Assembly: GCF_027000115.1 (NCBI RefSeq)
Contig: NZ_JALTON010000037.1
Span: 1-64,000, forward strand
Reading direction: 5' to 3'
DNA length: 64,000 bases
Source: Thiohalobacter sp.
GTDB taxonomy: Bacteria; Pseudomonadota; Gammaproteobacteria; Thiohalobacterales; Thiohalobacteraceae
Positions 7,589 through 16,644 of the stretch are shown here, piece by piece (within the stretch, counting starts at the first letter, position 1; every line of letters begins with the position of its first letter). The notes under the pieces were generated by a model. The model did no database searches. It saw only the letters and a list, made by a program, of their open reading frames with translations, and had not been told where the DNA came from. A program made the position numbers and the translations under genes.

Positions 7589-9253
7589 TCAACCCTTCCA
7601 CGCCTCGGGCCGATGCAGGTGAAAGCCCTGGGCAAAGTCCACGCCGAGTTGTGCCAGACGTTCGAGGATCGCCGGTTGTTCCACGAATTCCGCGACCGTG
7701 CGGAAGCCCAGGTGCTGGGCCATCTGGTTGATGGCCTCGACGATGCGGAAATCGCGTTCGTCGGTGTGCATCTGCCGTACCAGGGCGCCGTCGATCTTCA
7801 GGTAATCGATGGGCAGGTGCTTGAGGTAGGCAAAGGACGACATGCCCTGGCCGAAGTCATCCAGGGCAATCCGGCAGCCGGTCCTGCGCAGGCGTTCCAT
7901 CAGTGACACCGCACGGTCCATGTCGCGGACGGCGGCCGACTCGGTGATCTCGAAACAGAGCTCGATATGTTCGAAGGCGGGGTGTTCCACGGTCTCGATG
8001 AGCTGCTCCCGAAAAGCACTGTCCGACAGGCTGGCGCCGGACAGGTTCATCGCATAGTGGGTCTTGAATCGCCGGGCGGAGGGTGGCAGGGATGCCAGTG
8101 ACTGTCGCAGTCGATCGAGTACCCAGCGGTCGATGGCTGGCATCAGGTCGTAGCGTTCGGCTACTGGAAGGAATTCGGCCGGCGACACCTGTTGGCCATC
8201 TTCGTCGATCAGCCGGAGCAGGAGTTCGCGGTATTCGCGTTCGCCACGAAATGCCACTGGCAGGATGCGCTGGTAGAAAAGCCGGAAGCGGTTCTGTTCC
8301 AGTGCCGCATGGAGGCGATTGACCCAGTCGAGTTCCTTTCGCTTGCCGGTACAGCGCACGCCGCCGAAATAGGCCTGTACGCCATTGCGGCCATTGTCCT
8401 TGGCAACATAGCAGGCAGCGTCGGCGAAGCTCAGCACTTCCTCACAGCTCTTCCGTTCCCGGGTGATGGTGGTGAGGCCGATACTGGCGCTGACCCGGAA
8501 GCTATGGCCGTTCCACACAAAGCGGTGGCAGTCTATGGCCTGCACCAGGGTCTGCCCCAGCGCCTCGGCGTCATGCATGGTGCAGTGTTCGAGCAGGATG
8601 CCGAACTCGTCGCCGCCCAGGCGGGCAACCAGGTCACGGTCGCGTACACGTGCGAGCAGCAGCCCCGCGATCTCGCATAGCAGCCGGTCGCCGACCGGAT
8701 GGCCATGGGTGTCGTTCACTACCTTGAAGTGATCGAGATCGAGATAAAGCAGGGCATGGGTATGACCGTTGGCGCGGGCATCTTCGTGCAGCCGGCGCAG
8801 CCGATCCTCGAAGGCGCTGCGGTTGCCGAGCCCGGTCAGGCCATCGTGCCGGGCCTGGTGTTCCAGCTGCTCGATGCGGCGGCGATGATCGGATATGTCG
8901 CGGGCGATGCCGGTGAAGTAGATCTGGCCGTCCAGTTCGACCGGCATCAGGCTGATCTCCAGCCGGCCGCTGCCTCCGGTGCGCGGCAAGCTGCATTCGA
9001 ACCGGTGTTCGCCCGCGCTGTCGAGGGGGCAGCTGCAATCGAGCAGCGCATCCAGCCTCGGGCGCGCTTTCGGTTGCGCGAAGTCGGTCTGTTCGAGGCC
9101 CAGCCAGGCGGCCAGGACCGAGTTGGCAGCAACCAGCCGGTAGTTGCCGTCGAGTACGAACAGGCCGTCGGACAGGTTGCGGAAACAGTGGGCGAGCAGT
9201 GAATCCGGTACTGCCAAGGCCCCAGGCCCTGTTTGCTGCAGTTGCTGTGGCAT
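7589..9253 (-). CDS. PAS-GGDEF-EAL bifunctional c-di-GMP protein
   Basis: 554 residues from the ATG at 9253, preceded by GGGGGA; a GTG at 9286 would add 11 residues. Residues ~20-130 look like a PAS domain (GLFVLDGNYRLVAANS, then YFTGIARDISDHRRR). The GGDEF domain (~145-300) has an intact LGGDEFGI active site with an RDRD inhibitory site exactly five residues upstream. The EAL domain (~320-550) keeps the catalytic set: RELLLRL, CFEITES, LDDFGQG, YLKID, AEFVE and QGFHLHRP. Both cyclase and phosphodiesterase activities look possible. No membrane segments: a cytoplasmic protein sensing redox or a small ligand through PAS. Confidence 0.9.
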   Translation of the reverse strand: MPQQLQQTGPGALAVPDSLLAHCFRNLSDGLFVLDGNYRLVAANSVLAAWLGLEQTDFAQPKARPRLDALLDCSCPLDSAGEHRFECSLPRTGGSGRLEISLMPVELDGQIYFTGIARDISDHRRRIEQLEHQARHDGLTGLGNRSAFEDRLRRLHEDARANGHTHALLYLDLDHFKVVNDTHGHPVGDRLLCEIAGLLLARVRDRDLVARLGGDEFGILLEHCTMHDAEALGQTLVQAIDCHRFVWNGHSFRVSASIGLTTITRERKSCEEVLSFADAACYVAKDNGRNGVQAYFGGVRCTGKRKELDWVNRLHAALEQNRFRLFYQRILPVAFRGEREYRELLLRLIDEDGQQVSPAEFLPVAERYDLMPAIDRWVLDRLRQSLASLPPSARRFKTHYAMNLSGASLSDSAFREQLIETVEHPAFEHIELCFEITESAAVRDMDRAVSLMERLRRTGCRIALDDFGQGMSSFAYLKHLPIDYLKIDGALVRQMHTDERDFRIVEAINQMAQHLGFRTVAEFVEQPAILERLAQLGVDFAQGFHLHRPEAWKG

Positions 9254-9502
9254 CCGTCCCCCGGGGATAGGCCCGCCGCCTTCCACCCTTGCGCCATAGG
9301 CGGGCTACGGGTTTCAGCGGCAGATTATGACAGCATCTTTAATGGACGGCCGGTGGCACGAAAACATTTCAAATCTCGAGACGGGATGCGGCGAGAGAAA
9401 AACATTCAGTGAAAACAACAAATTGTATGGCTATCCGGGGCGTTGCGCTGCTGCTAGAATAGTCCGCCCCTGACCGCAGGCAGTCCCGGAGACCAGGCAC
9501 CC

Positions 9503-9802
9503 ATGGACACAGACGAACATCCCTTCGATGCGGCCGCCGCCGCGGTGGTGGCGCTGGGCAACCAGCTTGCCGAGTCGCGGCCCGAGGCCAGCCTGTGGGA
9601 CATCGCCGACGGTCTGCTGGCCGGCGCGGTGCACTTCTGGCTTTACAGTCACCAGCCCTGCGGGGATCCGCAGTGCGAGGAATGCGCGCGCGTGCAGACT
9701 GCGGAGGCGCGGATGGCGGAACTGCGCGAACAGCTTCGTCAGTATGCCGAGGAAAGCGAGTACTATCATTCGCCCACGGATATCAACGTCGGCCGGGCGT
9801 GA
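9503..9802 (+). CDS. Hypothetical protein with a Cys cluster
   Basis: 99 residues, not recognised. The N-terminal half is helical with a hydrophobic patch (GLLAGAVHFWLYSHQPC). The middle has CGDPQCEECARVQ, a C-x4-C-x2-C cluster that may bind metal, followed by a charged helix ending in EESEYYHSPTDINVGRA. A GGAG box lies just upstream of the ATG. It sits divergent from the GGDEF-EAL gene with about 250 bp between start codons. No function can be assigned. Confidence 0.6.
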   Translation: MDTDEHPFDAAAAAVVALGNQLAESRPEASLWDIADGLLAGAVHFWLYSHQPCGDPQCEECARVQTAEARMAELREQLRQYAEESEYYHSPTDINVGRA

Positions 9803-9881
9803 ATCAACGGCTTGCCGGGCCCGGCGCAGCGGATCGGCGCTGAGTCCCACAGGCCGTTGAAGCGGGAGAGGGGGTGAGGGC

Positions 9882-10259
9882 ATGACACGGCTCTATTCCA
9901 TCATGGAATCGCCTACCCATCCGGATGCCTCGGTTCACTACCATCGGCTGGGGCTGGAGCATCAGGTGTTCCGCTCGGTGCGCAAGGCCATTGCCGCCCT
10001 CAAGCGCGAGCCGCCCGACTGGGTCGTGGCCGAGTTCTTCTACGGCTATGGCAACAACTACGCCGGGGCCAATCTGGGTAATCTGGATGTGTTTCTGGCC
10101 AGCCTGCAGAGGTACGCGCCCTCGGCCCGGGTGGTGGTGATGGTGGACAAGGCGGAGCGGCCCTGGGCGGATCGCCTGGGCGAGCGCTTCCCGCTGCATG
10201 CGGTGCTGGAGCACCCGGTGACCGCCGAGGCGCTGGCCGAGGTGGTGGCCGCGGGCTGA
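9882..10259 (+). CDS. Hypothetical protein, receiver-like size
   Basis: 125 residues, no family recognised. Alternation of hydrophobic strands and helices (DWVVAEFFYG, DVFLASLQRYAPSARVVVMVDK, FPLHAVLEHPVTAEALAEVV) resembles a CheY-like alpha/beta fold, and the RVVVMVDKAERPWADRL stretch ends in the region where response regulators carry their conserved Lys, but the phospho-acceptor Asp pattern is not convincing. Preceded by a GAGAGGGGG stretch as ribosome-binding site. It ends eight bases before the convergent patatin gene. Confidence 0.6.
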   Translation: MTRLYSIMESPTHPDASVHYHRLGLEHQVFRSVRKAIAALKREPPDWVVAEFFYGYGNNYAGANLGNLDVFLASLQRYAPSARVVVMVDKAERPWADRLGERFPLHAVLEHPVTAEALAEVVAAG

Positions 10260-10266
10260 GGCTGTT

Positions 10267-11229
10267 TCAGCCGGCGCGGTCGGCCGACAGGCTGCAGCCC
10301 GGGAAACGCTGGCCGGTGAGCCGGGCCAGTCCGCGCCTCAGCTTGCGGCGCGCAGGCTCGGCCTCGGCGAAGATCCGTTCGGCCTTGTAGAACTCGAGCA
10401 TGCGCACATTGCGGATCTTCGGGTGGATGTAGAGATCGGGCGGATTGCAGGCGAGCTTCCCGGCGATCAGGTTGCGGCTGGCGGCATGCACGCTGCGCAT
10501 GAGCACCCCGGCGAAGCTGGGTTCTTCCCCGTCCGCCTCATCGAAACCGTCACCGCTGACGTCCACGGCCACCACCGCGTCGCAGGAGGACTGCAGCAGG
10601 TCATAGGGCAGGGGATTGGCGACACCGCCGTCGACCAGGTGCCGGCCGCGACGCTGCACGGGCGGAAACAGCCCTGGCACTGCGATACTGGCGCGGATGG
10701 CCTCGAGCAGGTCGCCGTCGTGCATGACCACCGGGGCGCCCGTTTCCAGGTCGGTTGCCACCAGTCGCAGTGGCACCTGCAGCTCCGCGAAGCGGCGTGC
10801 CGGCAGGATGTCGGCGATGAAACGCATGGGTGCGTCGCCGCTGAGCAGGCCACCGCCGGCCAGGGTAGGCTGGAGGATTTCCAGCAGCCGCAGCGGGCCC
10901 AGCAGGTCCAGGCCCTCGTCGCGGCCGTTGCCGGCTTCGGGGATCAGCGGTGTGATGCGACGGCGGATCTCGGCACCGTTCAGCCCGGTGGCATAGAGGG
11001 CCGCGAACACGGCGCCGATACTGGTCCCGGCGAGCCGGTGGGGGCGGATGCCCAGCTCGTCGAAGGTCTCCAGCATGGGCAGGTGCGCCAGCCCGCGGGC
11101 GCCGCCGCTGCCCAGCGCCAGGCCGATGCGCGCGGCGTGGCTTGGCCGACCGCAGGCGGCCAGCGCCGCCGCGCCCAGGCAGGCCGCCAGCAGCCCGCGG
11201 CGGCGGGCGCTGAACGCCGGCTCAGTCAT
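10267..11229 (-). CDS. Patatin-like phospholipase, predicted lipoprotein
   Basis: 320 residues. The N-terminus FSARRRGLLAACLGAAALAACG is a signal sequence with an arginine triplet and an LAAC lipobox, so the protein is probably exported (perhaps by Tat) and lipidated at Cys26. The patatin domain has the oxyanion loop GSGGARGLAH, the nucleophile elbow GTSIG (Ser-Asp dyad) and the Asp motif VDGGVANPLP. Family members hydrolyse acyl esters of phospholipids; RssA-type proteins are the nearest style. Divergent from a DUF59 gene with a very short intergenic region. Confidence 0.85.
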   Translation of the reverse strand: MTEPAFSARRRGLLAACLGAAALAACGRPSHAARIGLALGSGGARGLAHLPMLETFDELGIRPHRLAGTSIGAVFAALYATGLNGAEIRRRITPLIPEAGNGRDEGLDLLGPLRLLEILQPTLAGGGLLSGDAPMRFIADILPARRFAELQVPLRLVATDLETGAPVVMHDGDLLEAIRASIAVPGLFPPVQRRGRHLVDGGVANPLPYDLLQSSCDAVVAVDVSGDGFDEADGEEPSFAGVLMRSVHAASRNLIAGKLACNPPDLYIHPKIRNVRMLEFYKAERIFAEAEPARRKLRRGLARLTGQRFPGCSLSADRAG

Positions 11230-11291
11230 GGCTGCCGCGCGGGTGGGGCGGTATCATGGCGCTTCGTTCCTTATTTGACGGAGTTCTCTCC

Positions 11292-11633
11292 ATGGCCCGC
11301 GCTTCCTCCCGCGACCGAAAGAAACAGGCCATTGTCCGCCGCGTGCAGAGCGCGCTCACCACCGTGTTCGATCCGGCCACGCCGCGCATCGACGTGTTCA
11401 ACATGGGCATGATCTATGACATCCGCGTGGACGACGAACAGGGCGTGGAAATCGACCTGGCCTTCTCCAGCCCGGGCCATCCCGGCAATCTTACCCTGCC
11501 GCAGCAGATCCGCGACACGGTGCGGGAGCTGGACGGCATCGAAAGCTGCCGGGTGCGCATCGTCGAGGATCCGCCCTGGACGCTCGACCGGGTGTCGGAC
11601 CATGCGCGGATCAACATGTCGGTGGTGGACTAA
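11292..11633 (+). CDS. DUF59/MIP18 family protein (SufT-like)
   Basis: 113 residues from the ATG at 11292, preceded by GGAG at 8 nt; an ATG at 11256 would add 12 residues. The conserved pattern FDPATPRIDVFNMGMIYDIRVDD, with LAFSSPGHP and DPPWTLDRVSD, is that of MIP18/DUF59 proteins, which assist Fe-S cluster maturation in known cases. The usual cysteine of the C-x-Hyd position is not seen where TSPGC would be; here it reads SSPGHP. The stop overlaps the stop of the convergent UDG gene. Confidence 0.75.
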   Translation: MARASSRDRKKQAIVRRVQSALTTVFDPATPRIDVFNMGMIYDIRVDDEQGVEIDLAFSSPGHPGNLTLPQQIRDTVRELDGIESCRVRIVEDPPWTLDRVSDHARINMSVVD

Positions 11634-12256
11634 CCGGCATTTGCGTCGGCCAGCAACTGGCGCCAGGCCGGATGTTCCGATATCAGGCCCAGCGCCTGCG
11701 CCAGCAGGGTCTTGCCGGGTTCCGTGCGGTGCCAGGTGGAAGCGCCCGAGGGATGCGGCAGGGGGATCAGGTCGGTGTCCCGGCCTTCGATCGTGACCCG
11801 GTGCAGACGGCCGATGACGTCGGCGAGCCGGTTCGCATGCAGGAAACGATTGATTGCCAGCTTGCCCACCGGCACGATCAGGCGTGGCGCCAGTATCTCC
11901 AGCTCCGTGTGAAGCCAGGGCGCGCAGTGACGGATCTCTTCCTCGCTGGGCACACGGTCGCCGCCGCGCGGTTTCTTGCCCGGGAAGCAGCGGCACACGG
12001 CGGCCATGTAGACGTGGGCGCGAAAGGCCGCCTCGTCCAGCCCGATGCCCTCGAACCAGCGGAACAGGGTCTTGCCGGCGGTCCAGGCAAAGGGTCGGCC
12101 GATGACGATCTCGCGGTCGCCGGGTGCCTGACCCACCAGCAGCATCGGGGAGAGCACCGGCGGGCCGACCACCGGCGGACCCTGCATGTCGGGGCAGCGG
12201 TGGCACTGGCGCAGGCGGGACTGGTGGCGCTTCAGGCGGGTGAGCGGCGTGGACAT
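11630..12256 (-). CDS. Uracil-DNA glycosylase superfamily protein, Fe-S type
   Basis: 208 residues. The N-terminus carries C18-x2-C21 (CHRC), with further Cys at AAVCRCFPG and RHCAPW, fitting the [4Fe-4S] cluster of family 4/5 uracil-DNA glycosylases. The catalytic loop is LLVGQAPGDREIVIGRPF and the DNA-minor-groove loop is PLPHPSGASTW. The enzyme removes deaminated bases such as uracil from DNA. It is monocistronic and convergent with the DUF59 gene. Confidence 0.86.
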   Translation of the reverse strand: MSTPLTRLKRHQSRLRQCHRCPDMQGPPVVGPPVLSPMLLVGQAPGDREIVIGRPFAWTAGKTLFRWFEGIGLDEAAFRAHVYMAAVCRCFPGKKPRGGDRVPSEEEIRHCAPWLHTELEILAPRLIVPVGKLAINRFLHANRLADVIGRLHRVTIEGRDTDLIPLPHPSGASTWHRTEPGKTLLAQALGLISEHPAWRQLLADANAG

Positions 12257-12496
12257 CCGCCCATTATGAAGCCAGCCGGCGCGCGATCACATCCCGCGCC
12301 AGGGACCGGCAGGTCGGTCCACATCTGCCCGGTGATGCGCCGGTCGACCCCAAGCAGAATCTGGGCGTGGATAAAAACAGCGTATTCATTGATGATTCCG
12401 GCGAAGTCGCGCACAATCGGGGCCCGTTTCAGGGGCCGGCCAGTGGCCGGGGGACCGACCCCGCAGGGGTTCGCGAACGACATTTAGAGGTGAGAC

Positions 12497-13147
12497 ATGA
12501 AACTGATTCTTCTGGGCGCCCCCGGCGCCGGCAAGGGCACGGTGGCCAAGATGCTGACCGCCATCGACGGCTCGGTGCAGATTTCCACCGGCGACATCCT
12601 GCGCGGTGCCGTCAAGGAAGGCACGGAACTGGGCAAGAAGGCGCAGGAGTACATGAACCGCGGTGACCTGGTGCCGGATGACCTGATCATGGGCATCATG
12701 GAGGCGCGGCTGCAGGAACCGGACTGCGCCAACGGCTTCCTGCTCGACGGCTTCCCGCGCACCATCCCCCAGGCCGAGGCCCTCAAGGCACTGCTCGACC
12801 GTCTCGGCATCCAGCTCGACATGGTGGTGAACCTGGACGTGCCGCGCGAGGTCATCCTCGATCGCCTGACTACCCGCCGCACCTGCTCCAACCCCGAGTG
12901 CCAGGAGATCTACAACGTCAAGAGCAAGCCGCCCAAGCAGGAAGGCGTGTGCGACAAGTGCGGCAGCCCGGTCATCCAGCGCGATGACGAGACCGAGGAA
13001 GCCATCAGCAAGCGTCTGGACACCTACAACGAGAAGACCGCGCCGCTGGCCGACTTCTATCGCAAGGAAGGCATCCTGGTCGACATCCCCGCCACCTCCA
13101 GCGAGGTGGTGGTCAACACCATCAAGGAAAAGCTCGGCATCGCCTGA
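12497..13147 (+). CDS. adk: Adenylate kinase
   Basis: 216 residues, long-form adenylate kinase, converting AMP + ATP to 2 ADP. The P-loop is LLGAPGAGKGT (residues 4-14), the AMP-binding site includes STGDILR, and DGFPRT follows. The LID domain is of the zinc type, with C-x4-C (CSNPEC) and C-x2-C (CDKC), a variant more familiar from Gram-positives though present in some Proteobacteria. GAGGTGAG precedes the ATG. About 240 bp of non-coding sequence lie upstream. A GC-rich hairpin follows. Confidence 0.96.
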   Translation: MKLILLGAPGAGKGTVAKMLTAIDGSVQISTGDILRGAVKEGTELGKKAQEYMNRGDLVPDDLIMGIMEARLQEPDCANGFLLDGFPRTIPQAEALKALLDRLGIQLDMVVNLDVPREVILDRLTTRRTCSNPECQEIYNVKSKPPKQEGVCDKCGSPVIQRDDETEEAISKRLDTYNEKTAPLADFYRKEGILVDIPATSSEVVVNTIKEKLGIA

Positions 13148-13174
13148 GCGAGCACTCCGACTGGCAAGTCCGCG

Positions 13175-13197
13175 GACCCCGGCCTCGTGCCGGGGTC
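13175..13197 (+). terminator. Likely terminator after adk
   Basis: A 9-bp perfect stem (GACCCCGGC with GCCGGGGTC) with a 5-nt loop, 28 bp past the adk stop and followed only by TTG, so it is a weak intrinsic terminator by the usual U-tract criterion. Confidence 0.55.
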
Positions 13198-13270
13198 TTG
13201 CGTTGGGGATATCGTCGCGGCCCAGGCGGGCTTGTGTTAGCGTGTCGAGCGGAAACCATGGAGGAAGGAA

Positions 13271-14389
13271 ATGAGCGGGAATCCCCTCAAGGCCCTGTCG
13301 GCCCTGGGCCAGAGCATCTGGCTGGACTACATCGATCGCGAGATCCTGGTCGACGGCACCCTGGATCGGCTGATTCAGGAGGATGGTGTCAGTGGTCTCA
13401 CCTCCAACCCCGCCATCTTCCAGAAGGCCATCGCCCGGGGCGGTGCCTACCGCGACGACATCGAGCGCCTGCGCGCGGCCGGTGCCGACCGCGAGACGCT
13501 CTACGAGCGGCTGGTGCTCGCCGACATCGGCCAGGCTGCGGATGCCTTTCGCGCCCTGTACGAAGCAACCGAAGGGCGTGATGGCTATGTCAGCATCGAG
13601 GTCTCGCCACTGCTGGCCCGCGACACGGAAGCCACCATCACCGAGGCGCGGGAACTCTGGCAGCGGCTGGACCGCCCCAACATCATGATCAAGGTGCCGG
13701 GCACGCGGGAGGGCATCCCGGCGATCCGCCGGCTGCTGGCCGAGGGCATCAACGTCAACGTGACCCTGCTGTTCTCGGTGGGGCGTTATCTCGACTGCCT
13801 GGATGCCTACGAACGCGCGCTGGAGGACCGTCGCATCGCCGGCCTGCCGCTGGCGCCGGTGGCCTCGGTGGCCAGCTTCTTCCTCAGCCGCATCGATGTG
13901 AAAGTGGATGCGCTGCTGGACGCCATCATTGCCGGCGACGACCCGCACCGGGCGGCGCGGGCCCGCGAGTTGCGCGGCCAGACGGCCATCGCCTGCGCCG
14001 CGTTTGCCTACCGGCGCTTCCGCGAGCGCTGCCACACCGGCCGCTGGCAGGCGCTGGCCACCGCCGGCGCCCGGGTACAGCGCCTGCTGTGGGCCTCCAC
14101 CGGTACCAAGGACCCGAGCTACAGCGATATCAAGTACGTCGAGCCGCTGATCGCACCCGACACCGTCAACACCCTCCCGCCCAAGACGCTGGATGCCTAC
14201 CGTGACCACGGCGATCCGGCGGTGCGCATCGATGCCGCCATCGAGGCCGCGCCCGCCGTGCTGCACGGGCTGGTGGAACTGGGCATCAATCTGCACGAGA
14301 TCGACGACCAGCTCGAGGAAGAGGGCATCCGCAAGTTCGTGGATCCCTACCAGTCGCTGCTGGAAACCCTTGCAGGGATGGCGGACTGA
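13271..14389 (+). CDS. tal: Transaldolase
   Basis: 372 residues, the longer transaldolase subfamily common in Actinobacteria and some Proteobacteria. The Schiff-base lysine lies in NIMIKVPGT (~residue 140), with SNPAIF near the N-terminus and STGTKDPSYSD in the C-terminal half. It transfers a dihydroxyacetone unit from sedoheptulose 7-phosphate to glyceraldehyde 3-phosphate in the pentose-phosphate pathway. GGAGGAAGG precedes the ATG. No glycolytic or pentose-phosphate partner is next to it. Confidence 0.93.
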   Translation: MSGNPLKALSALGQSIWLDYIDREILVDGTLDRLIQEDGVSGLTSNPAIFQKAIARGGAYRDDIERLRAAGADRETLYERLVLADIGQAADAFRALYEATEGRDGYVSIEVSPLLARDTEATITEARELWQRLDRPNIMIKVPGTREGIPAIRRLLAEGINVNVTLLFSVGRYLDCLDAYERALEDRRIAGLPLAPVASVASFFLSRIDVKVDALLDAIIAGDDPHRAARARELRGQTAIACAAFAYRRFRERCHTGRWQALATAGARVQRLLWASTGTKDPSYSDIKYVEPLIAPDTVNTLPPKTLDAYRDHGDPAVRIDAAIEAAPAVLHGLVELGINLHEIDDQLEEEGIRKFVDPYQSLLETLAGMAD

Positions 14390-14402
14390 ATCCCGCCACC
14401 CT

Positions 14403-15518
14403 TCAGTACAGACGGTGACGGAACAGCCAGGTGGCGGTGGTCAGCGCCACCCCGCCGATCAGGGCCATGGGCCAGAACTGGTCGAGCAGGTCGCCCAAGC
14501 CTGCGCCTTCCAGAAACACCATGCGCACCACCACCAGGAAATAGCGCAGCGGGTCGATCAGGGTGATGAGCTGGATCGCGTGCGGCATGTTTTCTATCGG
14601 CGTCGCGAAGCCGGACAGGATGACCGCCGGCACCAGGAACAGGAAGGCCCCCAGCAGACCCTGCTGCTGGGTGATGGCAAACGACGAGATCATCAGGCCC
14701 ACGCCCACGGCCGAGAGCAGGAACAGCCCCAGCCCCGCATACAGCGCCGGCAGTGATCCCCGCAGGGGAACCTCGAACCAGACCGCTGCCATCAGGATGA
14801 TGAAGCTGGCCTCGACGATGCCGACCAGGAAGCCCGGCGTCACCTTGCCGATCAGGATGTCGAAGGGGGTCAGCGGCGTGACCATCAACTGGTCGAAGGT
14901 GCCGGCCTCGCGTTCGCGGGCCACCGACAGCGCGGTCACCACCAGCGTCACCACCAGTGTCAGCAGCGCCACGATGCCCGGCACGATGAACCAGCGCGAC
15001 TGCAGGTTGGCGTTGTACCAGGCACGGGCGCTGACCTGTGCCGGCGGCAGCGGGCGACCGTGGCGTGCCGCCCAGTCCTGGTTGAAATCGGTGACCACGC
15101 GTCGCGCATAGCCGAGCAGGATCAGCGCTGTGTTGGAATTGCGGCCGTCGACCGCCAGCGCCACCGGGGCCGGATTGCCGCGGACCAGGCTGGCGCCGAA
15201 GCGGGCATCGATCATGAGCACCGCAAGCACCTCGCGGCGATCGATGACTTCGGCGATATCGCCTTCCCGTTCCAGTTCCCGCGTCACTTCGAAGGCCTCG
15301 GAGCCCCGGAAGCGGGCAATCAGCTCGCGCGACCAGGGGCCGTCGTCCTGGTTGTAGACCGCCAGCGGAACGCGATTGAGATCGAAGGTCGCGGCATAGC
15401 CGAACACCATCAGCTGCACCAGCGGCGGGCCGATCAGCACGAAGCGGCTGCGCTTGTCCTTGAGCAGCGCCAGCAGTTCCTTGCGGATCAGGGCGAGGAT
15501 GCGCAGCAGTCGTTGCAT
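14403..15518 (-). CDS. ybhR: ABC-2 type transporter permease (YbhR-like)
   Basis: 371 residues. One N-terminal membrane helix (FVLIGPPLVQLMVFGYAATFDLN), a large periplasmic region (~residues 50-175), then about five C-terminal helices, which is the ABC-2 layout of DrrB/YbhR/YhhJ proteins. The conserved ABC-2 signature AREREAGTFDQLMVTPL lies near residue 210. Last gene of a leftward operon in the order HlyD, ATPase, permease, permease, exactly that of E. coli ybhGFSR; one base separates it from the upstream permease stop-start region. Confidence 0.88.
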   Translation of the reverse strand: MQRLLRILALIRKELLALLKDKRSRFVLIGPPLVQLMVFGYAATFDLNRVPLAVYNQDDGPWSRELIARFRGSEAFEVTRELEREGDIAEVIDRREVLAVLMIDARFGASLVRGNPAPVALAVDGRNSNTALILLGYARRVVTDFNQDWAARHGRPLPPAQVSARAWYNANLQSRWFIVPGIVALLTLVVTLVVTALSVAREREAGTFDQLMVTPLTPFDILIGKVTPGFLVGIVEASFIILMAAVWFEVPLRGSLPALYAGLGLFLLSAVGVGLMISSFAITQQQGLLGAFLFLVPAVILSGFATPIENMPHAIQLITLIDPLRYFLVVVRMVFLEGAGLGDLLDQFWPMALIGGVALTTATWLFRHRLY

Positions 15519-15519
15519 G

Positions 15520-16644
15520 TCAGTCCAGCCGCTTGTGCATGCGTCGGCGGACCAGGCCCAGGAACAGGGCGGCCATGATCGCCAGCGCCAGGCTGTTGGG
15601 CAGTATCACCGACCAGACGTCGCCGGCGAGGAACAGGCTCTGCAGGATGGCCACGAAATAGCGTGCGGGAACCAGGTGGGTGATCCACTGCACGACCGTG
15701 GGCATGGAACCGATATCGAAAATGAAACCGGACAGGATGAAGGCCGGCAGGAAGGTGACGATGATGGCGATCTGTCCGGCCACGAACTGGTTGCGGGCGA
15801 CGATCGAGATCAGCAGGCCCATGCCCAGCGCGGTCAGCATGAACAGGGCGGAGGTCAGCAGCAACACCCAGAAGCTGCCGAGCAGCGGCACCCGGAACAG
15901 CCACTGCGATAGCGCCACCGTCAGCAGCATCCCGCCCATGCCCAGCACGAAGTAGGGTGCGAGCTTGCCGAGCAGGACCTCCGGTACCCGGATGGGCGTG
16001 ACCATCATCGCTTCCATGGTGCCGCGTTCCCATTCGCGGGCGACGACCATCGCCGTGAGCAGCGCGCCGATCAGGGTCATGATGACCGCAACCAGCCCCG
16101 GTACCAGAAAGTTGCGGCTGCGCACCGCCGGGTTGAACCAGATCCGGGATTCCATGGCCACCGGAATGTCCGGCTCGATGCCGCGATCCGCGGCAAGATC
16201 CTGCAGCCAGCGTTGCCAGACGCCCTCGACGTAGCCCTGGATCAGGCGTGCCTGATTGGCGTTGACGCCGTGGAGAATGAGTCCGATGCGCGGCTGACGA
16301 CCAGCCGCCAGCGCGCGGCCGAAGTCGCCCCGCAGCCACAGGATGCCGTCGAACTGGTGGCGGCGCATCGCCGTCTCCGCCGCCTGGATGCTGTCGACGA
16401 AGTGCGGTACGAAATACTCGTTGTGCAGGAAGCCGCTGGTGAAGCGCGCAGTGGCCGCATCCGGCCGGTCGACCACGATGGCGATCGGCACTTCGCGGGC
16501 GTCGAGCGAGACGCCGTAGCCAAACACGATCAGCAGCACGATCGGCAGCACGAAGGCGATGGCGAGGCTGGACGGGTCGCGCAGGATCTGCAGCGATTCC
16601 TTGCGCATCATGCCACGCAGGCGGCGGTTGCCGGGGGGCGTCAT
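15520..16644 (-). CDS. ybhS: ABC-2 type transporter permease (YbhS-like)
   Basis: 374 residues from the ATG at 16644, which overlaps the stop of the ATPase gene by 4 bp. It begins MTPPGNRRLRGMMRKESLQILRDPSS, an amphipathic start typical of ABC-2 permeases, then a membrane helix, a periplasmic domain and five C-terminal helices. The signature EWERGTMEAMMVTPI marks the family. It should pair with the following permease as a heterodimer in the inner membrane. Confidence 0.88.
   Translation of the reverse strand: MTPPGNRRLRGMMRKESLQILRDPSSLAIAFVLPIVLLIVFGYGVSLDAREVPIAIVVDRPDAATARFTSGFLHNEYFVPHFVDSIQAAETAMRRHQFDGILWLRGDFGRALAAGRQPRIGLILHGVNANQARLIQGYVEGVWQRWLQDLAADRGIEPDIPVAMESRIWFNPAVRSRNFLVPGLVAVIMTLIGALLTAMVVAREWERGTMEAMMVTPIRVPEVLLGKLAPYFVLGMGGMLLTVALSQWLFRVPLLGSFWVLLLTSALFMLTALGMGLLISIVARNQFVAGQIAIIVTFLPAFILSGFIFDIGSMPTVVQWITHLVPARYFVAILQSLFLAGDVWSVILPNSLALAIMAALFLGLVRRRMHKRLD

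Noticed and set aside
12386-14296. A 636-codon minus-strand frame opposite adk and tal
   Set aside because: Low-complexity composition and no motifs; both genes on the other strand are certain.
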